A DNA stretch of 64,000 bases from Flectonema sp. DT1601 (Eukaryota; Euglenozoa; Diplonemea; Diplonemida; Diplonemidae), in NCBI GenBank assembly GCA_964019425.1, contig OZ025837.1:1-64000 (forward strand), in the 5' to 3' direction. Below the pieces are notes generated by a model. That model was not told the origin of the DNA. It saw only the letters and a program-made list of their open reading frames with translations, and did no database searches. A program made the translations under genes and the position numbers. Below, piece by piece: positions 30,133 through 39,839 of the stretch. The stretch's first letter is position 1; every line of letters starts with the position of its first letter.

Positions 30133-31677
30133 CTACTTCGCCGTCTGTTCTTGAAATCTGAGATTAGCAGCAGACATGAACACGCCATATTCATTTAATG
30201 GCTCTGATCTCGACTGTGATGATCTACTCCCTCTCGCCTTTCGATGAATAGCGTCAGGTACAATGGATTCAGCTGCTTTCTTGTTTTGATATTTGACAAC
30301 ACAGGATTTCGGTTCATCAAAAAGTTCATCAAACCAATCTGTTGATGTTGTAATAGATAAAGATGGAGGTACTAACCATGAAGTTATTCTTTTACTCGAA
30401 GCTGAGATACAAAAAGATGAATTCAACGGGTCGTGAACACCAACAGATCGATATGTCTCAAACTTATGAGGAAGAGATTCCCAACCAGATGACGTCGGTA
30501 ATTCAGCCATCGGATTCACAACACAATAACCCTTAATAGATGATCCCAATGAACGCTGAGCTGCATCAGATAAAATATTAAATGTGAATGAAGAAGGATT
30601 CTTAAGAGTATTCTTATCAATAACAACAACTTTAGTATTTATTGAGTACTTTTTACTTATCCTAATCGATTCTTGTTCCCAATGAGTAAATCGTGAGCGA
30701 GGAGCGTCAAGAGGAAGATGAATCGAAGCAACGACAGCAACTTCGTATTCAAACGATTTCTGTCGCAGCATATCAACGAATCCTTCGAGAACTGTTGAGT
30801 GACTACAATCATCAACATGAAGAGTTCTACAAAAACTATTTAACTCAACAGGAAGCATAACCATAAACACTGCTGTTATTTTATTATTAATTCTAACTGT
30901 GAGTTGTTGTTTTGGTAGTCGTTTTAAATTATGAAGAGAAACGTTTACTTTTCTTCTTATAAAAGTTGAATTAACACGAGGAGTAAATGATTTCCCATCA
31001 ACAGTAGCACCTGGTGCCAGATCAATCCCGATTGCGTAGCTTGGAATGCAAGCTGAAGTTGACGTGTTGAATTCTCTCATCGGATGACCAACCCAACTTG
31101 TGAGGATTTTATCCGCAGCTTGTGAATCGTTTCGAAATCCTTGTAGTTCAGTACCGCAGTATCTGTGGTGGTTCATAACAGCAAAGTGACCTTTGTGATT
31201 GTCAATGAGAGGGGAAAAACTTCCACTTCTCCTAAATTGATAGTCAGCAGTGGCATACAAAATATATTTCGAATACTTAAATCCTTCTCTAACCATCGCC
31301 ATCCAGTGGTCATGAGATTTGTGAATACTCCTGACACCAGTGTTGGCAAGTAGTTCTCGGTAGTACATCACACGAACTGAATCCCAAGTTTCAATTTCTC
31401 TATGGCGTGAAGCGTCGTCTACAAATATTAAAAAAGTCGCGTGATTTCCCATCGTTAGTTTAGCACTCGTCACTAAGTTTTTAAGTCCTGTCATGTCTTT
31501 TCTGTCTCTACTGATTCCTGAGACTATTAATATATCCTCACTTGCTGTGTCATTCTGAACTCTTAACGATTCCTTCCAATTCCTACCTGAATACACTACC
31601 AGTCCCACGAGACACATTAGGATCGCGATTGGTCCTAAAAGACTGCAGTCGCCCTTCCTTGCGACCTTTGGAAGCAT
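30133..31677 (-). CDS. Type II membrane protein, possibly Golgi glycosyltransferase-like
   Basis: The protein has 514 residues starting MLPKVARKGDCSLLGP; the 27 residues before it in the frame are Lys-rich and derive from A runs. A short basic tail is followed by one membrane segment (IAILMCLVGLVVYSG), so the bulk lies in the lumen. There are several sequons (NDT, NDS, NTS, NST, NVS, NSS). The stretch TFLIFVDDASRHREIETW resembles the nucleotide-sugar DxD region of GT-A glycosyltransferases, but no family can be assigned with confidence. It could instead be an unrelated secretory-pathway protein. Confidence 0.7.
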   Translation of the reverse strand: MLPKVARKGDCSLLGPIAILMCLVGLVVYSGRNWKESLRVQNDTASEDILIVSGISRDRKDMTGLKNLVTSAKLTMGNHATFLIFVDDASRHREIETWDSVRVMYYRELLANTGVRSIHKSHDHWMAMVREGFKYSKYILYATADYQFRRSGSFSPLIDNHKGHFAVMNHHRYCGTELQGFRNDSQAADKILTSWVGHPMREFNTSTSACIPSYAIGIDLAPGATVDGKSFTPRVNSTFIRRKVNVSLHNLKRLPKQQLTVRINNKITAVFMVMLPVELNSFCRTLHVDDCSHSTVLEGFVDMLRQKSFEYEVAVVASIHLPLDAPRSRFTHWEQESIRISKKYSINTKVVVIDKNTLKNPSSFTFNILSDAAQRSLGSSIKGYCVVNPMAELPTSSGWESLPHKFETYRSVGVHDPLNSSFCISASSKRITSWLVPPSLSITTSTDWFDELFDEPKSCVVKYQNKKAAESIVPDAIHRKARGSRSSQSRSEPLNEYGVFMSAANLRFQEQTAK

Positions 31678-31974
31678 CTTCTTTTTATTGTTTCGGTTTT
31701 TTTTGTTACTTATTTCGTCTGTTTTTTTTCTTAAATAAAAATTAAATATTCTCCGCAAAAAAAAAAACTATGAACCAAAAAAAAAAAAAAAAAAAGGTAG
31801 TGAAATATCTCAAAAACTCTGTACCAGATCTTCCACATTTGATGATAACCTGTAGAATTTTAAAAAAATTAATTTTTTTTTTTTTTTTTTTGTTGAAAAA
31901 AAAAGGAATTAGAAACCACTTCGAAAGTTCTGAAGCAGCTGTTTGAAGCCACCTTGAGAACGTAGATTTTTAGA

Positions 31975-32605
31975 TCAGAAGACGTGATGACCAGTAAACA
32001 CTTCCTCAACAGGAAAAACAGTATCTCGTGTAGAGATACCATAAACTGAACCCTTCAAAGTGTTATTCAGTAAAGGTCTTTTAAAAATAAATGTCGAAGA
32101 AAAGGAAACCAAAGTTAGCAAAATAGGCTACCAATTGATATGATGACTGCTTTACATAACCACCCATCAGAGCACGTGAGTGGCATGTAAAAGGAAAAAC
32201 ACAAAATAATATAATTGACCCTCACTAAGTAGACAGAGGGAGTGGGGGGTGCGTATTGATGTTATCTAAACTAATATAAAATATAAATAAAAACCTTTTT
32301 TAAAAAAAAAAAAATATATATACTGAATTCACCTTGTAATATAACTCCTCTGAGTCTAGGGGGGCCGTGTCAAAACGGTACCTCGTTCTGGGACAAAGAT
32401 TCCAGTACCTGCCCTGTCCAATTCTTTTCAATAGAAATGATTTTTCAAAAAAATCAAATGCGTGTCCGGTTTCGTCAAATATAGACCTCACCAGTTTAAA
32501 AATTCCAAAAATAAACCATTTTCCTCCTCTCGAGGAATCCAGAAAAAACCCCGTGGAAAAAAAAAAAAAAATAAAAAAACAATCGGAATTTGTTAAGTTG
32601 TACAC
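31975..32605 (-). CDS. Candidate two-exon small gene, unknown
   Basis: Two protein-like open blocks on the minus strand can be joined in phase. Exon 1 ends at 32333 and contains FDETGHAFDFFEKSFLLKR and RTRYRFDTAPLDSEELYYK. A GTGAAT donor at 32332 and a TAG acceptor at 32130-32128 would remove 205 nt. Exon 2 (32127-31975) contains GSVYGISTRDTVFPVEEVF and ends in TGA. The first exon's start is uncertain: the only in-frame ATG (32605) lies before a poly-T stretch that may itself be intronic. No family is recognised. Confidence 0.4.
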
Positions 32606-32700
32606 TCAACCAGTGCAGTGCAACACAATGGATTTCACTCCAAATGGATGATCAAGAAATTAAAATTCGCACCTATTTTTTTTTGATCAGACGACGACAG

Positions 32701-32762
32701 TTAGGATAACCAAGTTTTGTCCCAAAAGGGGTTGACGGGTCCCGACTCAGCAGAGTTACTTA
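32701..32762 (-). CDS. Possible last exon of a small spliced gene
   Basis: A poly-T tract ending GTAG (acceptor at 32764-32763) is followed by an open stretch reading SNSAESGPVNPFWDKTWLS and a TAA. The mixture of residues is protein-like. The upstream exon is not resolved; an MFSKTTSPVSFLE stretch near 32842 is one candidate. Confidence 0.3.
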
Positions 32763-32765
32763 CTA

Positions 32766-32799
<34 letters not shown>

Positions 32800-33379
32800 T
32801 TTTATTTGAATAATTTCATTCTCAGATTTCCAAAAAGGAAACGGGAGAAGTAGTCTTGGAAAACATAAAAAAGTATTTAAAGGAATCTTTACTTTACTTT
32901 TTTTTTTTTTTTTTTTTTTGTTCACCTAACTATTGCATAGTAAAAAATCATTAACAGTTGTAGAAGGGGGGACTTGGATAAATAAATCAAGGTTAACGAG
33001 GGAGGGGGAAATTCGTGAAATTATCCAGAAGATAAAAACATCGAAAATACTCACATCTGAATTCGAACAGATTACAAAAACAAAACAGCGCTCGACAGCA
33101 GTTCCTGTGCACCGCAGAACGATGATATTCAGAGAGGCAACTAATCTTACCGGTGTGGTATTCCTGTTTGCTTTTTTTTTTCTTCTTTTTTTGATTGCAC
33201 GCAATTCGAGATAAGGCAACTAGCGTCAGCAATAATCTTTTTTTTGGAAATGAAAAGAAAATACCCCGACTCACTAAGAAAACAAAAAGATGTAATCCAA
33301 AAACACAGATGCGTACGATAGGACGGAGACAATGATTTGTTAGGCTGATCTGATACGAAACAAAAGAGAAGAGGGGGGG

Positions 33380-33411
<32 letters not shown>

Positions 33412-33475
33412 GAAGTCTTAAAGCCACTGGAATTGTTGTTTTCTCAAAACGAATAGAACGAGTTAGCCAGATTTT

Positions 33476-34204
33476 ATGATCACCTCTGAAAGCCATTTTT
33501 ATGAATGCCTTTCTTTGTGGGATCCCACAAAGAAAGAAAAGGTTAGAATTACCACCCCAAACCAGATAAACAACACTCGTTTAGATCTTCTGTTGCTATA
33601 CTTTTTGTACGACTATCAGAATGCTAAACTTCCTTTTCTGACAGCAGGTACTCTCACAGAGTACCTGCTCTCGTGTAACCATCTATTTGACTATCTGTTG
33701 GCTTATGATTCCCACCAGATACAAGGTATGCACCTATATCTGTGTAGCTTTTAATAGTTTTTCTTCTTTTCAGTTTTTTTTTATATTTCTTTCATACAGA
33801 ACCAAAACATATGAGAAGGGGAAGGGAGAATGGGGGTGCAAAAGAGGACTTCCTCCACATAAAGAAAGAAGTCTCCACTGCAAACGTTCCAGTGCAAGAT
33901 TGCAACCAGTTTTTTTTTTTTTTTTTTTTTTGAAAAAAAAAGATGTTAAATAAAATTAAAAAAAAAAAAAAAAAAAAGAGAAAAAGGAAAAGAAAAAAAT
34001 CACGCAGGTAGACACACAGGGTAACTTTTTTCCCCCAACAAAAAAACCGGAAGAAGAATATATAATGCGACTCTTGTGTCAGCACTGAACAAGGAACTGC
34101 GGGTGGGGATCAGATTGCAGTTAAGTGTACCTGCTAAACAACTCAAACCGACTTTTATATACCTGCCTTACGAGAACTACATTAGTCCGAGGCAGAAAAC
34201 GTGA
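33476..34204 (+). CDS. Candidate spliced gene on the plus strand, unknown
   Basis: Exon A runs 33476-33725 and starts MITSESHFYECLSLWDP; it includes LDLLLLYFLYDYQNAK and TLTEYLLSCNHLFDYLLAY. A GTATGC donor at 33726 and a TTCATACAG acceptor (AG at 33798-33799) give a 74-nt intron. Exon B continues in phase from 33800 (EPKHMRRGRENGG, HIKKEVSTANVPVQ). A third open block, about 34050-34204 (NKELRVGIRLQLSVPAKQLK, IYLPYENYIS), ends in TGA; its join to exon B is not resolved. This would be the only plus-strand host gene in the window. Exon A holds two perfect inverted repeats. No family is recognised. Confidence 0.4.
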
Positions 34205-34221
34205 AAAAAAAGAGAAAAAAA

Positions 34222-34645
34222 ATGTTTGTAATTCTTGACATTAACGGTAAAATCAGGTTTTGGTTTCATGGCACCAAAAACACCAACTTGGTGCCATCAT
34301 TGAAAAAGGGTCTTTTAAAATTATTAGCAGACAGTCAATGAGAACCTCCCACCTTGTCAACAAGATGGGTAGTTCGGAAACCAGAAATTAAAAATAATTG
34401 ATATTCGCAAGCAGCGACATATTAAGAAGCCATCAAACGACCTCAGACGACGTTGAATTGTTGAATTTCTTTTTTTGAATATCGTCGCTCAAATGAAGAC
34501 GAGCACAACAACAACATCACCCGAGTCACAGACTACGTAAGAAAAAAAAAAAATAAAAATAAAGCAGAAAAACCAATTTGTGACAAAGCAACATAAAATT
34601 CATTTTTTTTTTTGCAGCATGTCTGAGAATCATTCAGGTTGCTGA
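34222..34645 (+). other. Exon-like blocks with one strong intron
   Basis: A 39-codon ORF at 34222-34341 reads MFVILDINGKIRFWFHG and LVPSLKKGLLKLLADSQ. Further on, a block reading EYRRSNEDEHNNNITRVTDY ends at a GTAAGA donor (34537), and a T-rich tract ending GCAG gives the acceptor at 34616-34617, an 81-nt intron. Downstream the frame closes within three codons. These could be the 3' part of the plus-strand gene at 33.5 kb or a decayed gene. Confidence 0.35.
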
Positions 34646-35164
34646 AAAAAAAATAGTATTTTCATCCGTCTCAAAAGATTAAAAATAAACAAAAAAAAAT
34701 TTTTTTTTAAATAATGAAAAGACCAAACAATTAAGAAAGAAAGCCTCGAAAATGAAATATTTATTTAAGAAGTAATAATTAGTACCACCAACTCAGACTT
34801 GTCGAAAGTCAGGATTCAACAAACTGAGGAAAATTAGAGATTTTTTCTTTTTGTAGATTCAGCTCGCAGGAAAAAAAATAGGTCTTTTTTTTTTTTTTTT
34901 TTTTTTTTTTTCCAAAATTACCTTATAACCAAACAAACAGTTTTAAGAAGACATACTAGTACTGTATTTATAAATAACATGGCGTGTATAGAAAACTTAG
35001 AATAGAAAAATTTTGGAAAAATAAAAAAAAAAAGATGGGTGGATTTCTTGGAAAAAATATTTTAGTGGAGTTTTATAAAACAGACATATTAAAGCACATA
35101 TTCATTTTGACTGTAAAATAGTAGTTTTTGAGTATAAAACTTTTTTCTGTAGGCAATTTTTTTT

Positions 35165-35530
35165 AAAAAACGGGAGCCTTTTTGAACCCTTGCAAACGTC
35201 AGTGAACAAGGTGGAGCTGGGATCGTTAAAGAAAGAGCAGGAGATAAAAGAACAGCTACGAGAAGTGGTCAAGGAAGGAGTTGCTTGCCATTAGTGAGAT
35301 GGTGAACTCCGCCATTAATATGTCAAAGGCGATCACAAGTTTTTGAAAAAACGGGAGCCTTTTGAACCCTTGAAGACATCAGTGAACAAGGTGGAGCTGG
35401 GATCGATAAAGAAAGAGCAGGAGATAAAAGAACAACGAACTTCTCGCAGCTATGAGAGGTGATCAAGGGGGGATTGCTTACTATTAGTGAGATAGTGAAT
35501 TCCGCTATCAATGTGATCACACGCTTCAAC
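35165..35530 (+). repeat. 181-bp tandem duplication in a decayed coding region
   Basis: Two diverged copies start at CGGGAGCC (35171 and 35352). Both encode a helical stretch: SVNKVELGSLKKEQEIKEQ in copy 1 and SVNKVELGSIKKEQEIKEQ in copy 2, then ISEMVNSAIN or ISEIVNSAIN in another frame. The region and its continuation to about 35850 (MDHKKKLTVGTASKLFVEEQ) are GC-richer than their surroundings and broken by stops. The source protein is not recognised. Confidence 0.6.
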
Positions 35531-35960
35531 ATGGATCATAAGAAGAAATTAACAGTTGGCACGGCAAGCAAGCTCTTTGTTGAGGAACAAAAGAGGAAGA
35601 CGAAGGGAGTACCACTAGAAGAGCAGGTGATCTTAACCACCGATGAGGAAGCGGGCTCGATTTGAGAATATCCGTGACTATGGTGGTTGTGCGTTTGCTT
35701 CTCTGGTTTCAAGCACAGCAAGGGGGATGGTGCTTGCAAGTGATACGCCGGAATGCGTGGATTCTAATTCCCCTACAAGAACATGGGCCTACAAGGTTCC
35801 TGGAACGGAAGGGTTAGACACACCATCGTGGAATCGCTGCGAAAGCAGCGCCTAAAGCAGAACTCATATCAGCTCGGTCAAGGTTTCTAGAGCACACCTC
35901 TAGTGTTCGGTGCAATTCAGCTGTAGAACTTTAACTAGTTCGGATGTCGATTATGTAGAA

Positions 35961-36458
35961 TCAGAAAGTCAAAAAAAAAAAAAAAAAAATTCCGGAATCC
36001 GAATTTTGCGAAGTGTTTTCTGTGAGTGTTTCTATTAAAAAAAAATTGGTTTCCCCTAAACATGGTAGATTTGGCCATTTTTTTTTTGTGGAGATTTTGG
36101 AGACTTTTTTATACACAATGTTTCTTATAAGTACAGTATTATAAAAAAATTCTCTTATTTTTTCTGAGTAGTAAGGAAAAGAAATAGAATAAAGGAATGG
36201 TCCATTTTTATTGTGGATGTGTTCTGTACCATCGATTACAGCACGCTCCTTCCAAAATAGAAAAATAATTCGGGAGAAAATTACCCGATTGTTAGTGCAT
36301 TTATGCTTAACTTTGAACCAAGGTTTTTTTTTTTTTTTTTTGCGAAGACGCAAAACAAAGGAAACAAAAATAATGTAAATTAGTGTAAGCAAAAGGATAA
36401 TAATAGAGAGGGTGGTAATGGTGGCTGCGCGTTGCAAATCAGCCTTCTGCTCTGCCAT
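35961..36458 (-). CDS. Small single-pass membrane protein, doubtful
   Basis: The first 39 residues are plausible: MAEQKADLQRAATITTLSII followed by a strong membrane segment and RLR. After that the frame runs through an A run (poly-Lys) into AT-rich sequence that is not protein-like, so the true end or a splice site is probably near 36340. It could be a tail-anchored protein or chance. Confidence 0.3.
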   Translation of the reverse strand: MAEQKADLQRAATITTLSIIILLLTLIYIIFVSFVLRLRKKKKKKPWFKVKHKCTNNRVIFSRIIFLFWKERAVIDGTEHIHNKNGPFLYSISFPYYSEKIREFFYNTVLIRNIVYKKVSKISTKKKWPNLPCLGETNFFLIETLTENTSQNSDSGIFFFFFLTF

Positions 36459-36479
36459 ATTCCATTTACCACTTTATTA

Positions 36480-37480
36480 TTATTAAAAGTTTTTTTTTTC
36501 TTTTTTTTTTTCTTCTTTTTTTAAATTACTGCGCTCATTTATTTGTTTATCGTAGCCTCTCACCATCGATGGAATCGGAAAAACTAAATAAAAAAAATAA
36601 AATAAAAAAACTTCAACACAAAATCGAAAAGCTGTTTTTGTTTTACGCTGGACGCGTTCACAAAAATCAGCAGAAGCAGTTTAATTAGATTTTTTAGAAT
36701 TAAAAAAAAAAAAAAAAAAAAAAAAAACTATTTATTGTCAGCGTCTTAGCAAGCGACCAGATGACTACACACACACCTGCAGCTTCCTAAAGACCGCTCA
36801 TTGCAAAAAAAAAGGTATCCATCAAAAAAAAAAAAAAAAAAAAAAAAAAACAGAATGTAAAGTAGTATTGCTCAACCAAGACATATCCTGAATAAATTTA
36901 GTAATAAACCTGGCAAGAGAGACAAGACAGAGGGAGTGGAGTTAAAGCGATCGAAAACCACTAAAGTAACAATAGCGTGATCTGTGTTAGATGCAAGCTG
37001 CTTAGCTTACCTCCAGGGGGGGTGTGTTGGCGGGGGAAGAAAAAAAAAAAAAAAGATAATAAATAATAATATTCAAACCGAATACTCGAAATAATGAGAC
37101 TACACCATCAACGAAGAAACGGAATAAAAGTAGACTTCACAACAAATAGTACCCATGTCATTCAAACGAAGAATTTTCTGAGTAATTACCTGACTGCATG
37201 CCTGATGGTATAAAAAGCAATCACACGAACTATCTTTGGCGAGAACCCATCACTTTTTTGATGAAAAAAAGCTGGTTCCCTATGTTGACAGTCGCGTTCA
37301 TACTTTAGCGCTACGTTTTTTTTTTTTTTTTTTTTAAAGTAGTTTTTGTCTCAAAAGACAACATAAACTAACTTTTTCTTTTTTTCTTTTTTCTTTTTTC
37401 TTTCAACAGTAGTAATGCCGCGTTTGTCGCTGATCCACAGTTTCGACCACCACACACAAAATGCTCAGTAATCTATATCT
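36480..37480. other. AT-rich intergenic region without a gene
   Basis: Five A or T runs longer than 15 bases and no coding frame I would support. Confidence 0.6.
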
Positions 37481-37483
37481 TTA

Positions 37484-38515
37484 TCATATACTCGACGGGG
37501 AAAGTGAACAACAGAATGTCGAACCAGCAAATGTAGAGCAAATCGATCCGAAACCACCTTCAATAGGAGCGCTGTGGATATTCCTGTGAACGATCCAATC
37601 GTGAGTCAGTGCCTTCGCAGCTGTTGGTCTGTTCTTGGGATCAAGAGCCATTAATAAATTAAACCAAGAGATTGCTGACTCCGACACTCCCAAGTCTTCT
37701 GGTATGTCAAGACCTTGTTCTATTTTATTACTCATCGTTTCGAGTGAGTCGACAGAACTTCCATTGAAAGGATGCATTCGACACAACATTACGAAGACTG
37801 TAATCCCAAGAGAGAATATGTCTCCTTTGACTAAGTCTTCGAAGTTCGTTTTTTTTGAACCTGTTGAATATTTCTTTATCAAGTCACGTGATAAGTACAG
37901 TGATGTCCCGACAGGAGTAGCAGCCGATCCATCCGTCAGCAGTTCATCTGACGAACAGATCTTCGCTGAACCAAAATCAACAATTTTAACTTGAAATTGA
38001 AAATTACCTCCACAATCGAAACAACATGGATGTGGAGAACTACACACACACCTACAATGACGTGAATGAGAAGTAGGTGCTGTTGGAAGTACAATTATAT
38101 TCTCAGGTTTGATATCCCTGTGAACTATTCCTTTAGAATGAATGTATCTCATCGCTTTTAAAAGGTGTGACGCTATCTCACTTCCATCTCTTTCAGTAAT
38201 TCCTCTGTTTATCATTAACGTGTGAAGAGTAGTTCCAGCAGCGTACTCCATGATTATGACTATCCTCCCGTTGATATAAAAAGTCTCCTCAAGAGATAAA
38301 CAGTTCGGGTGATTCATTGCTCTTAAGACTTCAACTTCTGTTTTTACATTTCTACAGCTAATGCCATCCTGCAATGCTGGCATTTCAATTTCTTTTGCTG
38401 CATATTTCTTTCCACCCTCGTCTACCACTCCATATACTACTCCAAAACTTCCTTTTCCTAAATACTTTTGTTTTTGATAGTGTCGTTCAGTGTTGGGGGA
38501 GGTTATGATATCCAT
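37484..38515 (-). CDS. Ser/Thr protein kinase with Cys/His-rich insert
   Basis: The protein has 343 residues. Kinase motifs in order: glycine loop GKGSFG (20-25), ATP-anchoring Lys41 in YAAKEIE, alpha-C Glu60, the catalytic loop HRDIKPEN (132-139), DFG (180-182) and DIFSLGITVFVMLCRMHPF. The APE motif is replaced by SRD, and the activation segment keeps a GTSLYLS sequence. Between the catalytic loop and DFG sits an insert of about 30 residues (144-175) with SHSRHCRCVCSSPHPCCFDC, which could bind metal. The kinase group is nearest CAMK/NEK-like, not assigned further. The C-terminal 30 residues are Ser/Cys-rich. Its first 95 bases were copied to 47146-47241. Confidence 0.85.
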   Translation of the reverse strand: MDIITSPNTERHYQKQKYLGKGSFGVVYGVVDEGGKKYAAKEIEMPALQDGISCRNVKTEVEVLRAMNHPNCLSLEETFYINGRIVIIMEYAAGTTLHTLMINRGITERDGSEIASHLLKAMRYIHSKGIVHRDIKPENIIVLPTAPTSHSRHCRCVCSSPHPCCFDCGGNFQFQVKIVDFGSAKICSSDELLTDGSAATPVGTSLYLSRDLIKKYSTGSKKTNFEDLVKGDIFSLGITVFVMLCRMHPFNGSSVDSLETMSNKIEQGLDIPEDLGVSESAISWFNLLMALDPKNRPTAAKALTHDWIVHRNIHSAPIEGGFGSICSTFAGSTFCCSLSPSSI

Positions 38516-38524
38516 TTTATTTAT

Positions 38525-38779
38525 TTATTTGTTTTTTTTTGTTGTCTCGTCGGATGTAGACGTTGACGATGTTACCTCCCCCTTGAAATCAATAATTAAA
38601 AAAATAACTGAAATTACTGCAATCACAAAAAAGCCAGTAGACCCTGTTTCCCTGTTGTGTCTCTCCCTGTTTTGTAAAAAATATGATTGAGCCTTGATCT
38701 TGTTCGGTAATTCCTGAGGGGTGAAGTATAATGGGGTTAAAGAATCACTTGCATAGGGCTTGGCGCTGCTAGTCAGAAA
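38525..38779 (-). other. Membrane-segment ORF directly upstream of and in frame with the kinase
   Basis: The stretch is open for 84 codons and has no ATG. It reads protein-like: SLTPLYFTPQELPNKIKAQ, QNRERHNRETGST, then a membrane segment FFVIAVISVIFLII and a Ser/Thr/Lys tail. It ends in TAA only nine bases before the kinase ATG and in the same frame. Upstream are acceptor-like sites (TTTCTGACTAG, TTCTTACTTTTAG). It is either the last exon of a small tail-anchored protein gene or an N-terminal part of the kinase behind one stop codon. Confidence 0.4.
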
Positions 38780-38999
38780 TCAGAAAAACCCTTTACGAAC
38801 ACACACAAAACGTTTTTGCTTTTTCGCAGTCGCTGAGACCGATTTCACCTAAAAGTAAGAAGTTGGTTTGGATTAGTTTCAGCGACGCAACTAGGGAAAA
38901 GGAAAAGGGAGAAAAACACGGAGGGCAAAACGGAGAACGGAATTGTGAACTGTGATCTATCGGGTCAATCATATTTCCTACCATACAAAAAGTGTGGAT

Positions 39000-39305
39000 G
39001 CAAAAAAAAAAAAGAAAGTTAAAGCTATCAATAGTTCTCAGTAGACTACGTAAGGGGAAAGCATTCTAAGACCATTAAAATTGCACTCAAAAAAAACAGA
39101 AAACAAATATCCTCAAACAAGTGGAATAGAATGAAACAATTATTTCAACTTTTTTTTTATTTATAAAAAAAACAACAAAAAAACAGCGGAATTGCTGGTA
39201 AAAGGTTCGACACCCTTTCCAACACCGGAATTGGACATCACGTTCTCGTTGGCCGGCCATTTTGCGTGTGGTGGGGGAAAAAAAAAAAAAAAAGAAAAAA
39301 AGATT
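39000..39305. repeat. Segment copied to 49180-49480
   Basis: About 300 bases (GAAAGTTAAAGCTATCA through GTGTGGTGGGGGAAAA) recur nearly unchanged at 49195-49475. Together with 38553-38680, which recurs at 49052-49190, this shows that the second copy joins two pieces and omits about 320 bases between them. Confidence 0.85.
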
Positions 39306-39325
39306 TTAAGTGTTTTCATAAAGGG

Positions 39326-39690
39326 GAAAGAGAGGAAGGGGTGCAAGAAATGATACGAAGCACTATGCTGTGTTACCAATGTTCGTTCAGTCAAAATTCG
39401 AGGCAAAATTCCTCGTACCAATCTTTGGGGAAAAGATACTTTTTGCGCTGCAATTGAGTACGCTGCTTCTCAAGGAAATTACTCTTGAACAAGTTGCTCC
39501 AACAAACGGCCATCCGAAATAGAGTCCTCTCTCTTTATGTAACTTTTCTGATTTTGGTGGGACAAAAAAGAAAAAAAAGAAACAGATAATTGAGAATATT
39601 CTCGACTACCTATTTCTGGTTCCAAGACGTCTTCAAAACAGCGACAGCAGCAGCAGCATCATTTCTGCTCCGCCCAGTACTCGCGATAGA
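39326..39690. repeat. 365-bp dispersed repeat, copy 2
   Basis: This is nearly identical to 14528-14893. The extension to about 39745 (TTACTGTAAGAGAAGAAAGA) is shared with 47094-47143. Confidence 0.8.
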
Positions 39691-39839
39691 AGCTTACTGT
39701 AAGAGAAGAAAGAGAATTATAATGGTCAGTTTATAAATTTCCCAACTACTTCAGTATACTAACCTGCTACTGATACTTTCTCTTTACTGTATTCTCCTTA
39801 TTTTTTTCTTAGCAAGGCTGGTTTCTTCAGACAGCCAAC

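Noticed and set aside
32350-32365. TA-GGGGGG junction at 32.36 kb as another mosaic join
   Set aside because: It falls inside a protein-like exon (reading DTAPLDSEE), so the run is probably coding.
32343-32605. Gamma-carbonic-anhydrase start (ETGHAFD resembles ETGQALD)
   Set aside because: The similarity covers only a few residues and no beta-helix repeats follow in this locus.
38793-38984. 63-residue ORF upstream of the kinase as a gene
   Set aside because: It spans two acceptor-like pyrimidine-AG sites and looks like leader or intron sequence.
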